Assembly (NCBI RefSeq): GCF_030406905.1
Contig: NZ_CP129137.1
Location: 5,921,501-5,985,500 of the forward strand
Direction of reading: 5' to 3'
Source of the DNA: Streptomyces sp. HUAS CB01
Lineage (GTDB): Bacteria > Actinomycetota > Actinomycetes > Streptomycetales > Streptomycetaceae
DNA: 64,000 bases
Shown here: piece by piece, positions 17,963 to 26,542 of the stretch
How positions within the stretch are numbered: the first letter of the stretch is position 1
Layout: each line of letters starts with the position of its first letter
Notes under the pieces: model-generated
Seen by the model: the letters and a program-made list of their open reading frames with translations, nothing else
Databases searched by the model: none
Told to the model about the DNA's origin: nothing
Program-made: the position numbers and the translations under genes

Positions 17963-20506
17963 ATGGCGCGCGGCAAGCTACGCATCTATCTCGGGGCCGC
18001 ACCGGGCGTGGGCAAGACCTACGCGATGCTCTCCGAGGCGCACCGGCGCGTCGAGCGGGGCACGGACTGCGTCGTCGGCTTCGTGGAGCACCACGACCGG
18101 CCGCGGACCGAGGTCATGCTGCACGGCCTGGAGCAGATTCCCCGCCGCGAGCTCGCCTACCGGGACGCCGTCTTCACCGAGATGGACGTGGACGCCGTCC
18201 TGGCCCGCCGGCCCGCCGTCGCGCTCGTGGACGAACTGGCCCACACCAACGTGCCGGGCTCGCGCCACACCAAGCGCTGGCAGGACGTCGAGGAGCTCCT
18301 CGCCGCCGGCATCGACGTGATCTCGACCGTCAACATCCAGCACCTGGAGTCACTCGGCGACGTCGTCGAGTCGATAACCGGCGTGCGCCAGCGGGAGACC
18401 GTCCCCGACGAGGTCGTCCGCCGTGCCGACCAGATCGAGCTGGTCGACATGTCGCCCCAGGCCCTGCGCCGCCGCATGGCGCACGGCAACGTCTACAAGC
18501 CCGACAAGGTCGACGCGGCACTGTCCAACTACTTCCGCCCGGGCAATCTCACCGCCCTGCGCGAGCTCGCCCTGCTGTGGGTCGCCGACCGGGTCGACGA
18601 ATACCTCCAGCAGTACCGCGGCGAGCACAACATCCGCTCGACCTGGCAGGCCCGCGAGCGCATCGTCGTGGGCCTCACCGGCGGCCCCGAGGGGCGCACC
18701 CTGATCCGTCGCGCCGCCCGTCTCGCCGAGAAGGGCGCGGGCGGGGAGGTGCTGGCCGTCTACATCGCCCGCAGCGACGGACTCACTTCCGCCTCGCCCA
18801 AGGAGCTGGTGCTCCAGCGCACGCTCGTCGAGGACCTCGGCGGCACCTTCCACCACGTCGTCGGCGACGACATCCCCTCCGCGCTGCTGGAGTTCGCGCG
18901 CGGGGTCAACGCCACGCAGATCGTCCTCGGCTCCTCGCGCCGCAAGAGCTGGCAGTACATCCTCGGGCCCGGCGTGGGCGCCACCGTCGCCCGGGAGTCA
19001 GGGCCCGACCTGGACGTCCACATCGTCACCCACGAGGAGGCCGCCAAGGGCCGCGGACTGCCCGTGGCCCGCGGCGCGCGGCTCGGCCGCTCGCGGATCC
19101 TCGCCGGCTGGCTGGTCGGCGTCGCCGGCCCGGTGCTGCTGTCCCTGCTGCTGACGCACATCGACGCGGACCTCGGCCTGGCCAACGACATGCTGCTGTT
19201 CCTGTCGCTGACCGTGACCGCGGCGCTCCTCGGCGGTCTGCTGCCGGCCCTCGCGTCCGCAGCCTTCGGCTCCCTGCTGCTGAACTACTACTTCGCGCCG
19301 CCGCTGCACCGGTTCACCATCTCCGACCCGAAGAACATCGTCGCCATCGCCGTCTTCTTCTGGGTCGCCGTCGCCGTCGCGTCGGTCGTCGACCTCGCCG
19401 CCCGGCGGACCCAGCAGGCGGCCCGGCTGCGCGCCGAGTCCGAGATCCTGTCGTTCCTCGCGGGCAGCGTGCTGCGCGGCGAGACGGCCCTCGACGCCCT
19501 GCTGGAGCGGGTGCGTGAGACCTTCGGCATGGAGTCCGTGGCCCTGCTGGAACGCCTGAGCGACGTCGACCCCTGGACCTGTGCGGGCAGTGTCGGACCG
19601 CGGCCCGTCGCCCGTCCCGAGGACGCCGACGTGGACATGCCCGTGGGGGAGAACATGGCCCTGGCGCTGTCCGGCCGCGTCCTGCCCGCCGAGGACCGCC
19701 GCGTCCTCGGCGCCTTCGCCGCCCAGGCCGCCGTCGTCCTCGAGCGGCAGCGGCTCGTCCACCGTGCGGAGGAGGGCCGCAAACTCGCCGAGGGCAACCG
19801 CATCCGCACCGCGCTCCTCGCCGCCGTCAGCCACGATCTGCGCACCCCGCTCGCCGGCATCAAGGCGGCCGTCTCGTCGCTGCGCTCCGACGACGTCGAG
19901 TGGTCCGAGGAGGACCGGGCCGAACTCCTCGAGGGCATCGAGGCGGGCGCCGACCGGCTGGACCATCTCGTGGGCAATCTGCTCGACATGTCCCGCCTCC
20001 AGACCGGCACCGTCACCCCCCTCATCCGCGGCATCGACCTCGACGAGGTCGTCCCCATGGCCCTCGTCGGCGTCCCGGAGGGCAGCGTCGAGCTGGACAT
20101 CCCCGAGACCCTGCCGATGGTCCGCATGGACAAGGGCCTGCTGGAGCGGGCCGTCGCCAACATCGTCGAGAACGCCGTCAAGTACAGCCCCGACGCCGTC
20201 CCCGTCGTGGTCTCCGCCAGCGCCCACGGCGGCCGGGTCGAGGTACGGGTCGTGGACCGCGGCCGCGGTGTCCCGGACGACGCCAAGGACCGCATCTTCG
20301 AGCCTTTCCAGCGCTACGGCGACGCGCCGCGCGGGGCGGGGGTCGGGCTCGGCCTGGCCGTGGCCCGCGGCTTCGTCGAGGCGATGGGCGGCACGCTGGC
20401 CGCGGAGGACACCCCCGGCGGCGGGCTGACGATGGTCCTCACCCTCCAGACGGCGCCCGGCGCCACCGCGCCGGACCTCGAGGTCCCCGCCCGGGTCACC
20501 GGGTGA
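17963..20506 (+). CDS. kdpD: Potassium-sensing histidine kinase KdpD
   Basis: 847 residues. The N-terminal KdpD domain (1 to about 210) has the Walker motif GAAPGVGKT. A USP-like domain (about 225-350), four closely spaced TM helices (about 375-480, DUF4118), a GAF-like segment, HisKA with His624 (AVSHDLRTPLAG) and HATPase_c (NIVENAVKYS, GVGLGLAVARGF) follow. It senses low K+ or osmotic stress and phosphorylates KdpE. The ATG at 17963 is preferred over a GTG at 17945 because GAGG lies 5 nt upstream and MARGKLRIYLGAA is the family start. kdpFABC is not in the window. Confidence 0.95.
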   Translation: MARGKLRIYLGAAPGVGKTYAMLSEAHRRVERGTDCVVGFVEHHDRPRTEVMLHGLEQIPRRELAYRDAVFTEMDVDAVLARRPAVALVDELAHTNVPGSRHTKRWQDVEELLAAGIDVISTVNIQHLESLGDVVESITGVRQRETVPDEVVRRADQIELVDMSPQALRRRMAHGNVYKPDKVDAALSNYFRPGNLTALRELALLWVADRVDEYLQQYRGEHNIRSTWQARERIVVGLTGGPEGRTLIRRAARLAEKGAGGEVLAVYIARSDGLTSASPKELVLQRTLVEDLGGTFHHVVGDDIPSALLEFARGVNATQIVLGSSRRKSWQYILGPGVGATVARESGPDLDVHIVTHEEAAKGRGLPVARGARLGRSRILAGWLVGVAGPVLLSLLLTHIDADLGLANDMLLFLSLTVTAALLGGLLPALASAAFGSLLLNYYFAPPLHRFTISDPKNIVAIAVFFWVAVAVASVVDLAARRTQQAARLRAESEILSFLAGSVLRGETALDALLERVRETFGMESVALLERLSDVDPWTCAGSVGPRPVARPEDADVDMPVGENMALALSGRVLPAEDRRVLGAFAAQAAVVLERQRLVHRAEEGRKLAEGNRIRTALLAAVSHDLRTPLAGIKAAVSSLRSDDVEWSEEDRAELLEGIEAGADRLDHLVGNLLDMSRLQTGTVTPLIRGIDLDEVVPMALVGVPEGSVELDIPETLPMVRMDKGLLERAVANIVENAVKYSPDAVPVVVSASAHGGRVEVRVVDRGRGVPDDAKDRIFEPFQRYGDAPRGAGVGLGLAVARGFVEAMGGTLAAEDTPGGGLTMVLTLQTAPGATAPDLEVPARVTG

Positions 20507-20555
20507 CCCCGCACACCACCCCGACGAACGGACGAGAGACGGAAGGAAGGCACTC

Positions 20556-21242
20556 ATGACCCGAGTGCTCGTGGTCGACGACGAGCCGCAGATCGTACGC
20601 GCCCTCGTGATCAACCTGAAGGCGCGCAAGTACGAGGTCGACGCCGCCCCCGACGGCGCGACGGCACTGCAGCTCGCCGCGGCGCGCCATCCCGACGTCG
20701 TCGTCCTGGACCTCGGGCTGCCCGACATGGACGGCGTCGAGGTGATCAAGGGCCTGCGCGGCTGGACCCGTGTGCCGATCCTGGTCCTCTCCGCCCGGCA
20801 CACCTCCGACGAGAAGGTCGAGGCCCTGGACGCCGGCGCCGACGACTACGTCACCAAGCCGTTCGGCATGGACGAGCTGCTGGCCCGTCTGCGGGCCGCC
20901 GTGCGCCGTGCCGAGCCGGCCGGCGGGGACGACGACGAGATCGTGATCGTCGAGACCGAGGGCTTCACCGTCGACCTCGCTGCGAAGAAGGTCAACCGGG
21001 ACGGCAAGGACGTCCGGCTCACCCCGACCGAGTGGCACCTCCTGGAGGTCCTCGTCCGCAACACCGGCCGTCTGGTCAGCCAGAAGCAGCTGCTCCAGGA
21101 GGTGTGGGGGCCCTCGTACGGCACGGAGACCAACTATCTGCGGGTCTACATGGCCCAGCTGCGCCGCAAGCTGGAGGCCGATCCCTCGCACCCCAGGCAC
21201 TTCGTCACCGAGCCGGGCATGGGCTACCGCTTCGAACGCTGA
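20556..21242 (+). CDS. kdpE: Response regulator KdpE
   Basis: 228 residues, OmpR/PhoB class. The phosphoacceptor Asp52 lies in VVLDLGLPDMDG, the switch Lys in TKPFGMDELLAR, and the C-terminal winged helix ends FVTEPGMGYRFE. The ATG at 20556 follows GGAAGGAAGG. It lies 49 bp after kdpD and should be co-transcribed. Its usual target is the kdpFABC promoter, absent here; the neighbouring TrkA and KimA-like genes are candidate local targets by inference only. Confidence 0.95.
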   Translation: MTRVLVVDDEPQIVRALVINLKARKYEVDAAPDGATALQLAAARHPDVVVLDLGLPDMDGVEVIKGLRGWTRVPILVLSARHTSDEKVEALDAGADDYVTKPFGMDELLARLRAAVRRAEPAGGDDDEIVIVETEGFTVDLAAKKVNRDGKDVRLTPTEWHLLEVLVRNTGRLVSQKQLLQEVWGPSYGTETNYLRVYMAQLRRKLEADPSHPRHFVTEPGMGYRFER

Positions 21243-21269
21243 GGCACCGGCGGGCGCGCGCCGCTGCCC

Positions 21270-21314
21270 GCGACCGGCCGGGCCGCGACCGGCCGGGCCG
21301 CGACCGGCCGGGCC
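21270..21314. repeat. Three tandem copies of a 15-bp unit
   Basis: GCGACCGGCCGGGCC is repeated exactly three times (21270, 21285, 21300) just after kdpE. Each unit contains the palindrome CCGGCCGG, so the array can fold into several alternative hairpins and may act as a terminator for kdpDE. Confidence 0.75.
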
Positions 21315-21405
21315 GCGCCCGGCGGCGGCCGGGGCCGCCGGTCCGGCTGATCCGTACCGCTCGGCTCTTGACGGTGCCCGTACATCGTCCCGGTACGCTT
21401 TCACC

Positions 21406-21813
21406 ATGAGTGCTGTACCTCGATCCGGGAACGCCGAGAAGCCGGCAGGCCGCTTCCGGCGGATGCTCGACCGTCTGTCCAGCTCCCAGCAGGAACTCGA
21501 GTCCGCGGAGCTCAAGGAGGACGCGCAGGCATCGGGTTGCACGCCGATCTGCGACTGCGGCGACCGGCAGATCGTGAAGGTGACTGGTACCTTGCGCACG
21601 GTCACCCTGCGTCCGCGGGCCGGTGTCCCGGCCCTGGAGGCTGAGCTCTTCGACGGCTCCGCCGCCCTGGACGTGGTGTGGCTGGGCCGGCGCTCCATCG
21701 TGGGCATCGAACCGGGCCGCAAGATGATCGCCTCCGGCCGGATCTCCATGAGCCACGGCCGGCGGGTGCTGTTCAATCCCAAATACGAGCTCCGACCGCT
21801 CGGACAGGAGTAG
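21406..21813 (+). CDS. OB-fold nucleic-acid-binding protein
   Basis: 135 residues. A charged N-terminal helix (about 10-45) precedes an OB-fold (about 50-130) containing IVKVTGTLRTVTL and GRKMIASGRISMSHGRRVLF, the tRNA_anti-like pattern. The homologue in M. tuberculosis (Rv2694c) lies in the same order with DUF3159 and ceoBC. The DNA or RNA target is unknown. The gene is 3 bp from the DUF3159 gene and surely co-transcribed. A TACGCT hexamer 7 bp before the ATG could be a -10 for a nearly leaderless transcript. Confidence 0.85.
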   Translation: MSAVPRSGNAEKPAGRFRRMLDRLSSSQQELESAELKEDAQASGCTPICDCGDRQIVKVTGTLRTVTLRPRAGVPALEAELFDGSAALDVVWLGRRSIVGIEPGRKMIASGRISMSHGRRVLFNPKYELRPLGQE

Positions 21814-21816
21814 CCG

Positions 21817-22560
21817 GTGACGTCCCTCGACAAGCCGAACACGCAGGAACAGGACGACGGCCACGGCCGGCACGCCAAGGCCGTGACCGAGGCGGCCCTG
21901 TTCGAGGCCTTCGGCGGCATCCGGGGCACGGTCGAGACGGTCCTGCCCGGACTGATCTTCGTCACGATCTACACGATCAACAAGGACCTGCACCTCTCGG
22001 CCATCGCGGCCCTCGGGCTGTCCCTGGTGCTCGTCGCCGTCCGGCTCGTCCGCCGGGACACCGTGAAGCACGCCTTCAGCGGCGTCTTCGGCGTCGCCTT
22101 CGGTGTGGTCTTCGCGATGATGACCGGCAACGCGAAGGACTTCTACCTGCCGGGCATGCTGTACACACTCGGCCTCGCCCTCGCGTACATCATCACGACC
22201 CTGGCGGGCGTCCCCCTGATCGGTCTCATCCTGGGACCGGTCTTCAAGGAGAACCTCTCCTGGCGCACCCGCAACCCCGGCCGCAAGAAGGCCTACGCCA
22301 AGGCCAGCTGGGCCTGGGGCCTGATCCTGCTCGCCAAGTGCGCGATCCTCTTCCCGCTCTACTGGTGGGCCGACACGGCCCAGCTGGGCTGGGTGCTGGT
22401 CACGCTCAAGATCCCGCCGTTCCTGCTGGCGGTCTATCTGACCTGGGTCTTCCTGGCCAAGGCTCCGCCGCCGATCGACGTCTTCGCCGAGATGGAGGAG
22501 CAGGAGCGCGCCGAGGAGGCCCGCAAGGCGGCCGCGGCCCGGGAGAGCGGCGAGGCGTAG
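21817..22560 (+). CDS. DUF3159 integral membrane protein
   Basis: 247 residues with about six transmembrane segments between residues 45 and 215 and charged termini. The DUF3159 hallmark FEAFGGIRGTVETVLPG starts near residue 30. The GTG at 21817 lies 3 bp after the OB-fold stop, with GGACAGGAG overlapping that stop. The family is actinobacterial and always near the ceoBC potassium genes. A channel or transporter-accessory role in ion homeostasis is plausible from context; no proof is visible. Confidence 0.87.
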   Translation: MTSLDKPNTQEQDDGHGRHAKAVTEAALFEAFGGIRGTVETVLPGLIFVTIYTINKDLHLSAIAALGLSLVLVAVRLVRRDTVKHAFSGVFGVAFGVVFAMMTGNAKDFYLPGMLYTLGLALAYIITTLAGVPLIGLILGPVFKENLSWRTRNPGRKKAYAKASWAWGLILLAKCAILFPLYWWADTAQLGWVLVTLKIPPFLLAVYLTWVFLAKAPPPIDVFAEMEEQERAEEARKAAAARESGEA

Positions 22561-22644
22561 CCTGCCGGGCGAACCGCTCAGCACGCAGCCGTCACACCGG
22601 CAGCCCGGCGTACACCCCGGGCAGTGCCGCAGGGCCGGAGACAG

Positions 22645-22689
22645 CGAATCGCCGGACGGACCGGGACACCCGGCACGTCCGGCGATTCG
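22645..22689. terminator. Bidirectional terminator, DUF3159 / trkA
   Basis: CGAATCGCCGGACG (22645-22658) pairs with CGTCCGGCGATTCG (22676-22689). The 17-base loop holds a second small stem (CCGGG / CCCGG). It lies between convergent genes. Confidence 0.85.
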
Positions 22690-22720
22690 GCGTCGAGGCC
22701 ACCGCGGTGCGCGCCGCGTG

Positions 22721-23404
22721 TCAGCCCGTGGTCGTCGGGTCCTCGCGGCGGACCGACAGCAGGTCCTCCAGCTGCTCCTCACGCGCCTGGGCGGCCACGA
22801 AGAGGAGTTCGTCACCCGGCTCCAGGGTCTCCTCGTTGTGCGGGGTGAGCACCCGGGGACCGCGGATGATCGTCACCAGCGAGGTGTCCTCGGGCCACGC
22901 CACATCGCCCACCTGCGTGCCGGCCAGCGCCGACTCCGGCGGCAGGGTCAGCTCCACGAGGTTCGCGTCCCCGTGGCTGAAACGCAGCAGTCGCACCAGG
23001 TCGCCGACGCTCACGGCCTCCTCGACCAGCGCCGACATCAACCGAGGCGTGGACACCGCGACATCGACGCCCCACGACTCGCTGAACAGCCACTCGTTCT
23101 TGGGGTTGTTCACCCGGGCCACCACGCGCGGCACCCCGTACTCGGTCTTCGCGAGCAGGGAGACGACCAGGTTCACCTTGTCGTCGCCCGTGGCCGCGAT
23201 CACCACGTTGCAGCGCTGCAGCGCCGCCTCGTCCAGCGACGTGATCTCACAGGCGTCGGCCAGCAGCCACTCCGCCTGCGGCACCCGCTCCACGGAGATG
23301 GCGGTGGGCGCCTTGTCGATCAGAAGGACCTCGTGCCCGTTCTCCAGCAGCTCGCCCGCGATGGAACGCCCCACCGCGCCGGCCCCGGCAATCGCGACCC
23401 GCAT
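22721..23404 (-). CDS. TrkA-family K+ uptake regulator (CeoC-like)
   Basis: 227 residues: RCK_N Rossmann domain (1 to about 135) with the NAD-binding motif GAGAVGRSIAGEL and Asp at the end of beta-2 (LLIDKA), then an RCK_C (TrkA_C) domain (about 140-220). These proteins gate TrkH/KtrB channels in response to nucleotides such as ATP, NADH or c-di-AMP. The ATG overlaps the stop of the upstream trkA copy by one base (TGATG). It pairs with the next gene as in M. tuberculosis ceoB-ceoC. No TrkH/KtrB membrane subunit lies nearby. Confidence 0.92.
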   Translation of the reverse strand: MRVAIAGAGAVGRSIAGELLENGHEVLLIDKAPTAISVERVPQAEWLLADACEITSLDEAALQRCNVVIAATGDDKVNLVVSLLAKTEYGVPRVVARVNNPKNEWLFSESWGVDVAVSTPRLMSALVEEAVSVGDLVRLLRFSHGDANLVELTLPPESALAGTQVGDVAWPEDTSLVTIIRGPRVLTPHNEETLEPGDELLFVAAQAREEQLEDLLSVRREDPTTTG

Positions 23405-24072
23405 CAGTGACCGCCCTCCTCGGGACCCTGGGCGAACGCCGCCTCGACCTTCTCGATCTCCTCCGTGCGCATCATCACGTGCACCAGATCGCCTTCCTGC
23501 AGCACGGTCTGCGAGGTCGGCAGGACCGCCTCGCCCAGGCGGGTGAGGAACGCGACCCGCACACCCGTCTCCTCCTGCAGCCGGCTCACCTTGTGGCCGA
23601 TCCACGCCGGGGAGGTGTGCACCTCGGCGAGCTGCACGGCGCCGCTCGGGTCCCGCCACAGCTCCTCTGCCCCGGAGGGCAGCAGCCGGCGGAGCATCTG
23701 GTCCGCGGTCCAGCGGACCGTCGCCACGGTGGGAATGCCCAGCCGCTGGTAGACCTCGGCTCGCCGCGGGTCGTAGATGCGGGCCGCCACGTTCTCGATC
23801 CCGAACATCTCACGGGCGACACGCGCGGCGATGATGTTGGAATTGTCACCGCTGCTGACCGCCGCGAACGCGCCGGCCTCCTCGATGCCCGCCTCGCGGA
23901 GCGTGTCCTGGTCGAACCCGACGCCGGTGACCCGGCGCCCCCCGAACCCGGAGCCCAGACGACGGAAGGCGGTGGGGTCCTGGTCGACGACGGCGACCGT
24001 GTGCCCCTGTTGCTCCAGGGTCTGCGCGAGCGCCGCTCCGACGCGCCCGCAGCCCATGATCACGATGTGCAC
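23404..24072 (-). CDS. TrkA-family K+ uptake regulator (CeoB-like)
   Basis: 222 residues starting MHIVIMGCGRVGAALA, the RCK nucleotide-binding glycine motif. RCK_N spans 1 to about 130 and RCK_C about 135-215. It is the first gene of a two-gene operon with the CeoC-like copy (1-base overlap). A hetero-oligomeric ring regulating a potassium transporter is likely. It is divergent from the KimA-like permease across 295 bp, which suggests that the permease rather than a TrkH protein could be the regulated partner. The 24073-24367 gap contains no gene. Confidence 0.92.
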   Translation of the reverse strand: MHIVIMGCGRVGAALAQTLEQQGHTVAVVDQDPTAFRRLGSGFGGRRVTGVGFDQDTLREAGIEEAGAFAAVSSGDNSNIIAARVAREMFGIENVAARIYDPRRAEVYQRLGIPTVATVRWTADQMLRRLLPSGAEELWRDPSGAVQLAEVHTSPAWIGHKVSRLQEETGVRVAFLTRLGEAVLPTSQTVLQEGDLVHVMMRTEEIEKVEAAFAQGPEEGGH

Positions 24073-24367
24073 CTATCTACCCCGCAGTCCTGGTCATCAC
24101 GGTGACCTGTGCAAACACCCTGCTCACTCTTCTCTCTCGGCTCTGCCGGGCAACGATGGGGCATCAGTGTGCGGTTGTCGCCCCAGACGAGCTTATGCCG
24201 CACCACCCGCGTTGCCCGCATCCGCGGTGCCGCTACCGGCGGTGGCACCGGATGTCGTGGCACTGCGTACTCGCTCCGTTGCCGCAGCGTGGCCGCCGGG
24301 AGGCGATTTCGTGGCGGAGGACCCCACGGGTGGGCGCCGCCGAGAGGAACCCCTTACGATCCTCTCC

Positions 24368-26416
24368 GTGTCCAAACTGACCGACCTGCCCAAACGGATC
24401 CTGATCGGCCGGGCGCTGCGGAGCGACAGGCTGGGCGAGACGCTCCTGCCGAAGCGCATCGCACTCCCCGTCTTCGCCTCCGACCCGCTGTCCTCGGTGG
24501 CGTACGCACCCGGGGAGGTGCTGCTCGTCCTCTCGATCGCGGGTGTGTCGGCCTACCAGTACAGCCCCTGGATCGCGGCCGCGGTCGTGGTCCTGATGTT
24601 CACCGTCGTCGCCTCGTACCGGCAGAACGTCCACGCGTACCCGAGCGGCGGCGGCGACTACGAGGTCGCGAACACCAACCTCGGCCCGCGGGCCGGCCTC
24701 ACCGTCGCCAGCGCCCTGCTCGTCGACTACGTCCTCACCGTGGCCGTGTCGATCTCCTCCGGAGTGGAGAACCTCGGCTCCGCGGTCCACTTCGTGATCG
24801 AGCACAAGGTGCTCAGCGCCGTCGTCATAATCCTGCTGCTGACGCTGATGAACCTGCGCGGTGTGAGGGAGTCCGGGAAGCTCTTCGCGATCCCGACGTA
24901 CGTCTTCGTCTTCGGCGTCTTCACCATGATCGCCTGGGGCGCCTTCAAGGGCCTCGTCCTCGACGACACCATGCGCGCCCCCACCGCGGACCTGGAGATC
25001 AAACCGGAGCAGGAGGGCCTGGCCGGGTTCGCCATGGTGTTCCTGCTGCTGCGCGCCTTCTCCTCCGGCTGTGCCGCGCTCACCGGCGTCGAGGCCATCA
25101 GCAACGGCGTCCCCGCCTTCCGCAAGCCCAAGAGCCGGAACGCCGCCACGACGCTGCTGCTCATGGGCGGGCTCGCGGTCACCATGTTCTGCGGAATCAT
25201 CGGCCTGGCCATGGCCAGCGACGTACGGATGGCCGAGAACCCCGCCCACGACCTCATCCGCGACGGACAGCCGGTCGGCGCCGGCTACGTCCAGGACCCG
25301 GTGATCTCGCAGGTGGCTGCGGCCGTCTTCGGCGAGCACTCGTTCTTCTTCGTGCTCCTCGCCGCGGCCACCGCCCTCGTCCTCTTCCTGGCGGCCAACA
25401 CCGCGTACAACGGCTTCCCGCTGCTCGGCTCGATCCTCGCGCAGGACCGGTACCTGCCGCGACAGCTGCACACCCGCGGCGACCGGCTCGCCTTCTCCAA
25501 CGGCATCGTGCTGCTCGCCGGCGCGGCCATGCTGCTGGTCTGGATCTACGACGCCGACTCCACCAAGCTGATCCAGCTCTACATCGTCGGCGTCTTCGTC
25601 TCCTTCACGCTCAGCCAGACCGGCATGGTCCGGCACTGGAACCGTCATCTGAGGACGGAGCGGGACCCGGCCGTACGGCGCCACATGATCCGCTCCCGGG
25701 CGATCAACGCCTTCGGCGCCTTCTTCACCGGTCTCGTCCTGGTCGTCGTCCTCGTCACCAAGTTCACGCACGGCGCCTGGGTGGCGCTCCTGGGCATGGT
25801 GATCTTCTACGGGACGATGTCGGCGATCCGCCGCCACTACGACCGGGTGTCGGACGAGATCGCCGCACCCGACGAGCCCTCCGACGACAGCGTGCGGCCC
25901 TCCCGGGTCCACTCCATCGTGCTGGTCTCCAAGGTCCACCGGCCTACGCTGCGGGCCCTCGCCTACGCCAAGCTCATGCGCTCCGACAAACTGGAGGCGC
26001 TCAGCATCGACGTCGACCCCGCGGAGACGAAGGCGCTCAAGGAGGAGTGGGACCGGCGCGGCATCAACGTCCCGCTGAAGATCCTCCACTCGCCCTACCG
26101 CGAGATCACCCGGCCGATCATCGAGTACGTCAAGAGCCTGCGGCGGGAGAGTCCGCGCGACGCCGTCAGCGTGATCATCCCCGAGTACGTGGTCGGCCAC
26201 TGGTGGGAGCACCTGCTGCACAACCAGAGCGCCCTGCGCCTCAAGGGCCGGCTGCTGTTCACCCCGGGCGTCATGGTCACCTCCGTGCCCTACCAGCTCC
26301 AGTCCTCCGAGCTGGCGAAGAAGCGGGCCAGGAGGCGGCAGGAGTGGAGCGCGCCCGGATCCGTGCGCCGCGGACCAGTGAACGAGCGGGGCAAGGAGCC
26401 CAGCAGCAGGAGCTGA
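24368..26416 (+). CDS. KimA/KUP-like potassium-proton symporter (APC superfamily)
   Basis: 682 residues. Twelve TM segments lie between about residues 35 and 490; TM1 has the APC start ALPVFASDPLSSVAYAPGE. A cytosolic C-terminal domain (about 515-655) resembles the USP-like domain of Bacillus subtilis KimA. Usually annotated only as an amino-acid permease, this architecture and the adjacent TrkA pair and KdpDE suggest K+ import. The GTG at 24368 lacks a ribosome site; TACGAT 8 bp upstream could be a -10 giving a leaderless mRNA. The C-terminal 40 residues are basic and variable. Homologues lie beside ceoBC in M. tuberculosis (Rv2690c). Confidence 0.8.
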   Translation: MSKLTDLPKRILIGRALRSDRLGETLLPKRIALPVFASDPLSSVAYAPGEVLLVLSIAGVSAYQYSPWIAAAVVVLMFTVVASYRQNVHAYPSGGGDYEVANTNLGPRAGLTVASALLVDYVLTVAVSISSGVENLGSAVHFVIEHKVLSAVVIILLLTLMNLRGVRESGKLFAIPTYVFVFGVFTMIAWGAFKGLVLDDTMRAPTADLEIKPEQEGLAGFAMVFLLLRAFSSGCAALTGVEAISNGVPAFRKPKSRNAATTLLLMGGLAVTMFCGIIGLAMASDVRMAENPAHDLIRDGQPVGAGYVQDPVISQVAAAVFGEHSFFFVLLAAATALVLFLAANTAYNGFPLLGSILAQDRYLPRQLHTRGDRLAFSNGIVLLAGAAMLLVWIYDADSTKLIQLYIVGVFVSFTLSQTGMVRHWNRHLRTERDPAVRRHMIRSRAINAFGAFFTGLVLVVVLVTKFTHGAWVALLGMVIFYGTMSAIRRHYDRVSDEIAAPDEPSDDSVRPSRVHSIVLVSKVHRPTLRALAYAKLMRSDKLEALSIDVDPAETKALKEEWDRRGINVPLKILHSPYREITRPIIEYVKSLRRESPRDAVSVIIPEYVVGHWWEHLLHNQSALRLKGRLLFTPGVMVTSVPYQLQSSELAKKRARRRQEWSAPGSVRRGPVNERGKEPSSRS

Positions 26417-26482
26417 CCCACCGGGCGGAGGGACCGGGTACCGGCGGCACGGGCCGGGGCACCCTCCCGCCCACGTAGACTG

Positions 26483-26516
26483 GGGGGCTGTCGTCCGCGG
26501 ACGGACGACAGCCCCC
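26483..26516 (+). terminator. Hairpin between permease and methyltransferase genes
   Basis: GGGGGCTGTCGTCC (26483-26496) pairs with its complement (26503-26516) over a 6-base loop: a terminator of the permease gene. TAGACT (26476-26481) just before it is a good -10 hexamer, so the same hairpin may also form the 5' leader of the methyltransferase mRNA. Confidence 0.75.
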
Positions 26517-26542
26517 TCTCGTATCCCTGGAGTCACCCCGCC

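Noticed and set aside
21367..21398. Standard -35/-10 promoter (TTGACG ... TACGCT) before the OB-fold gene
   Set aside because: The spacer is 20 bases, too long for a normal vegetative promoter; only the -10-like hexamer was mentioned.
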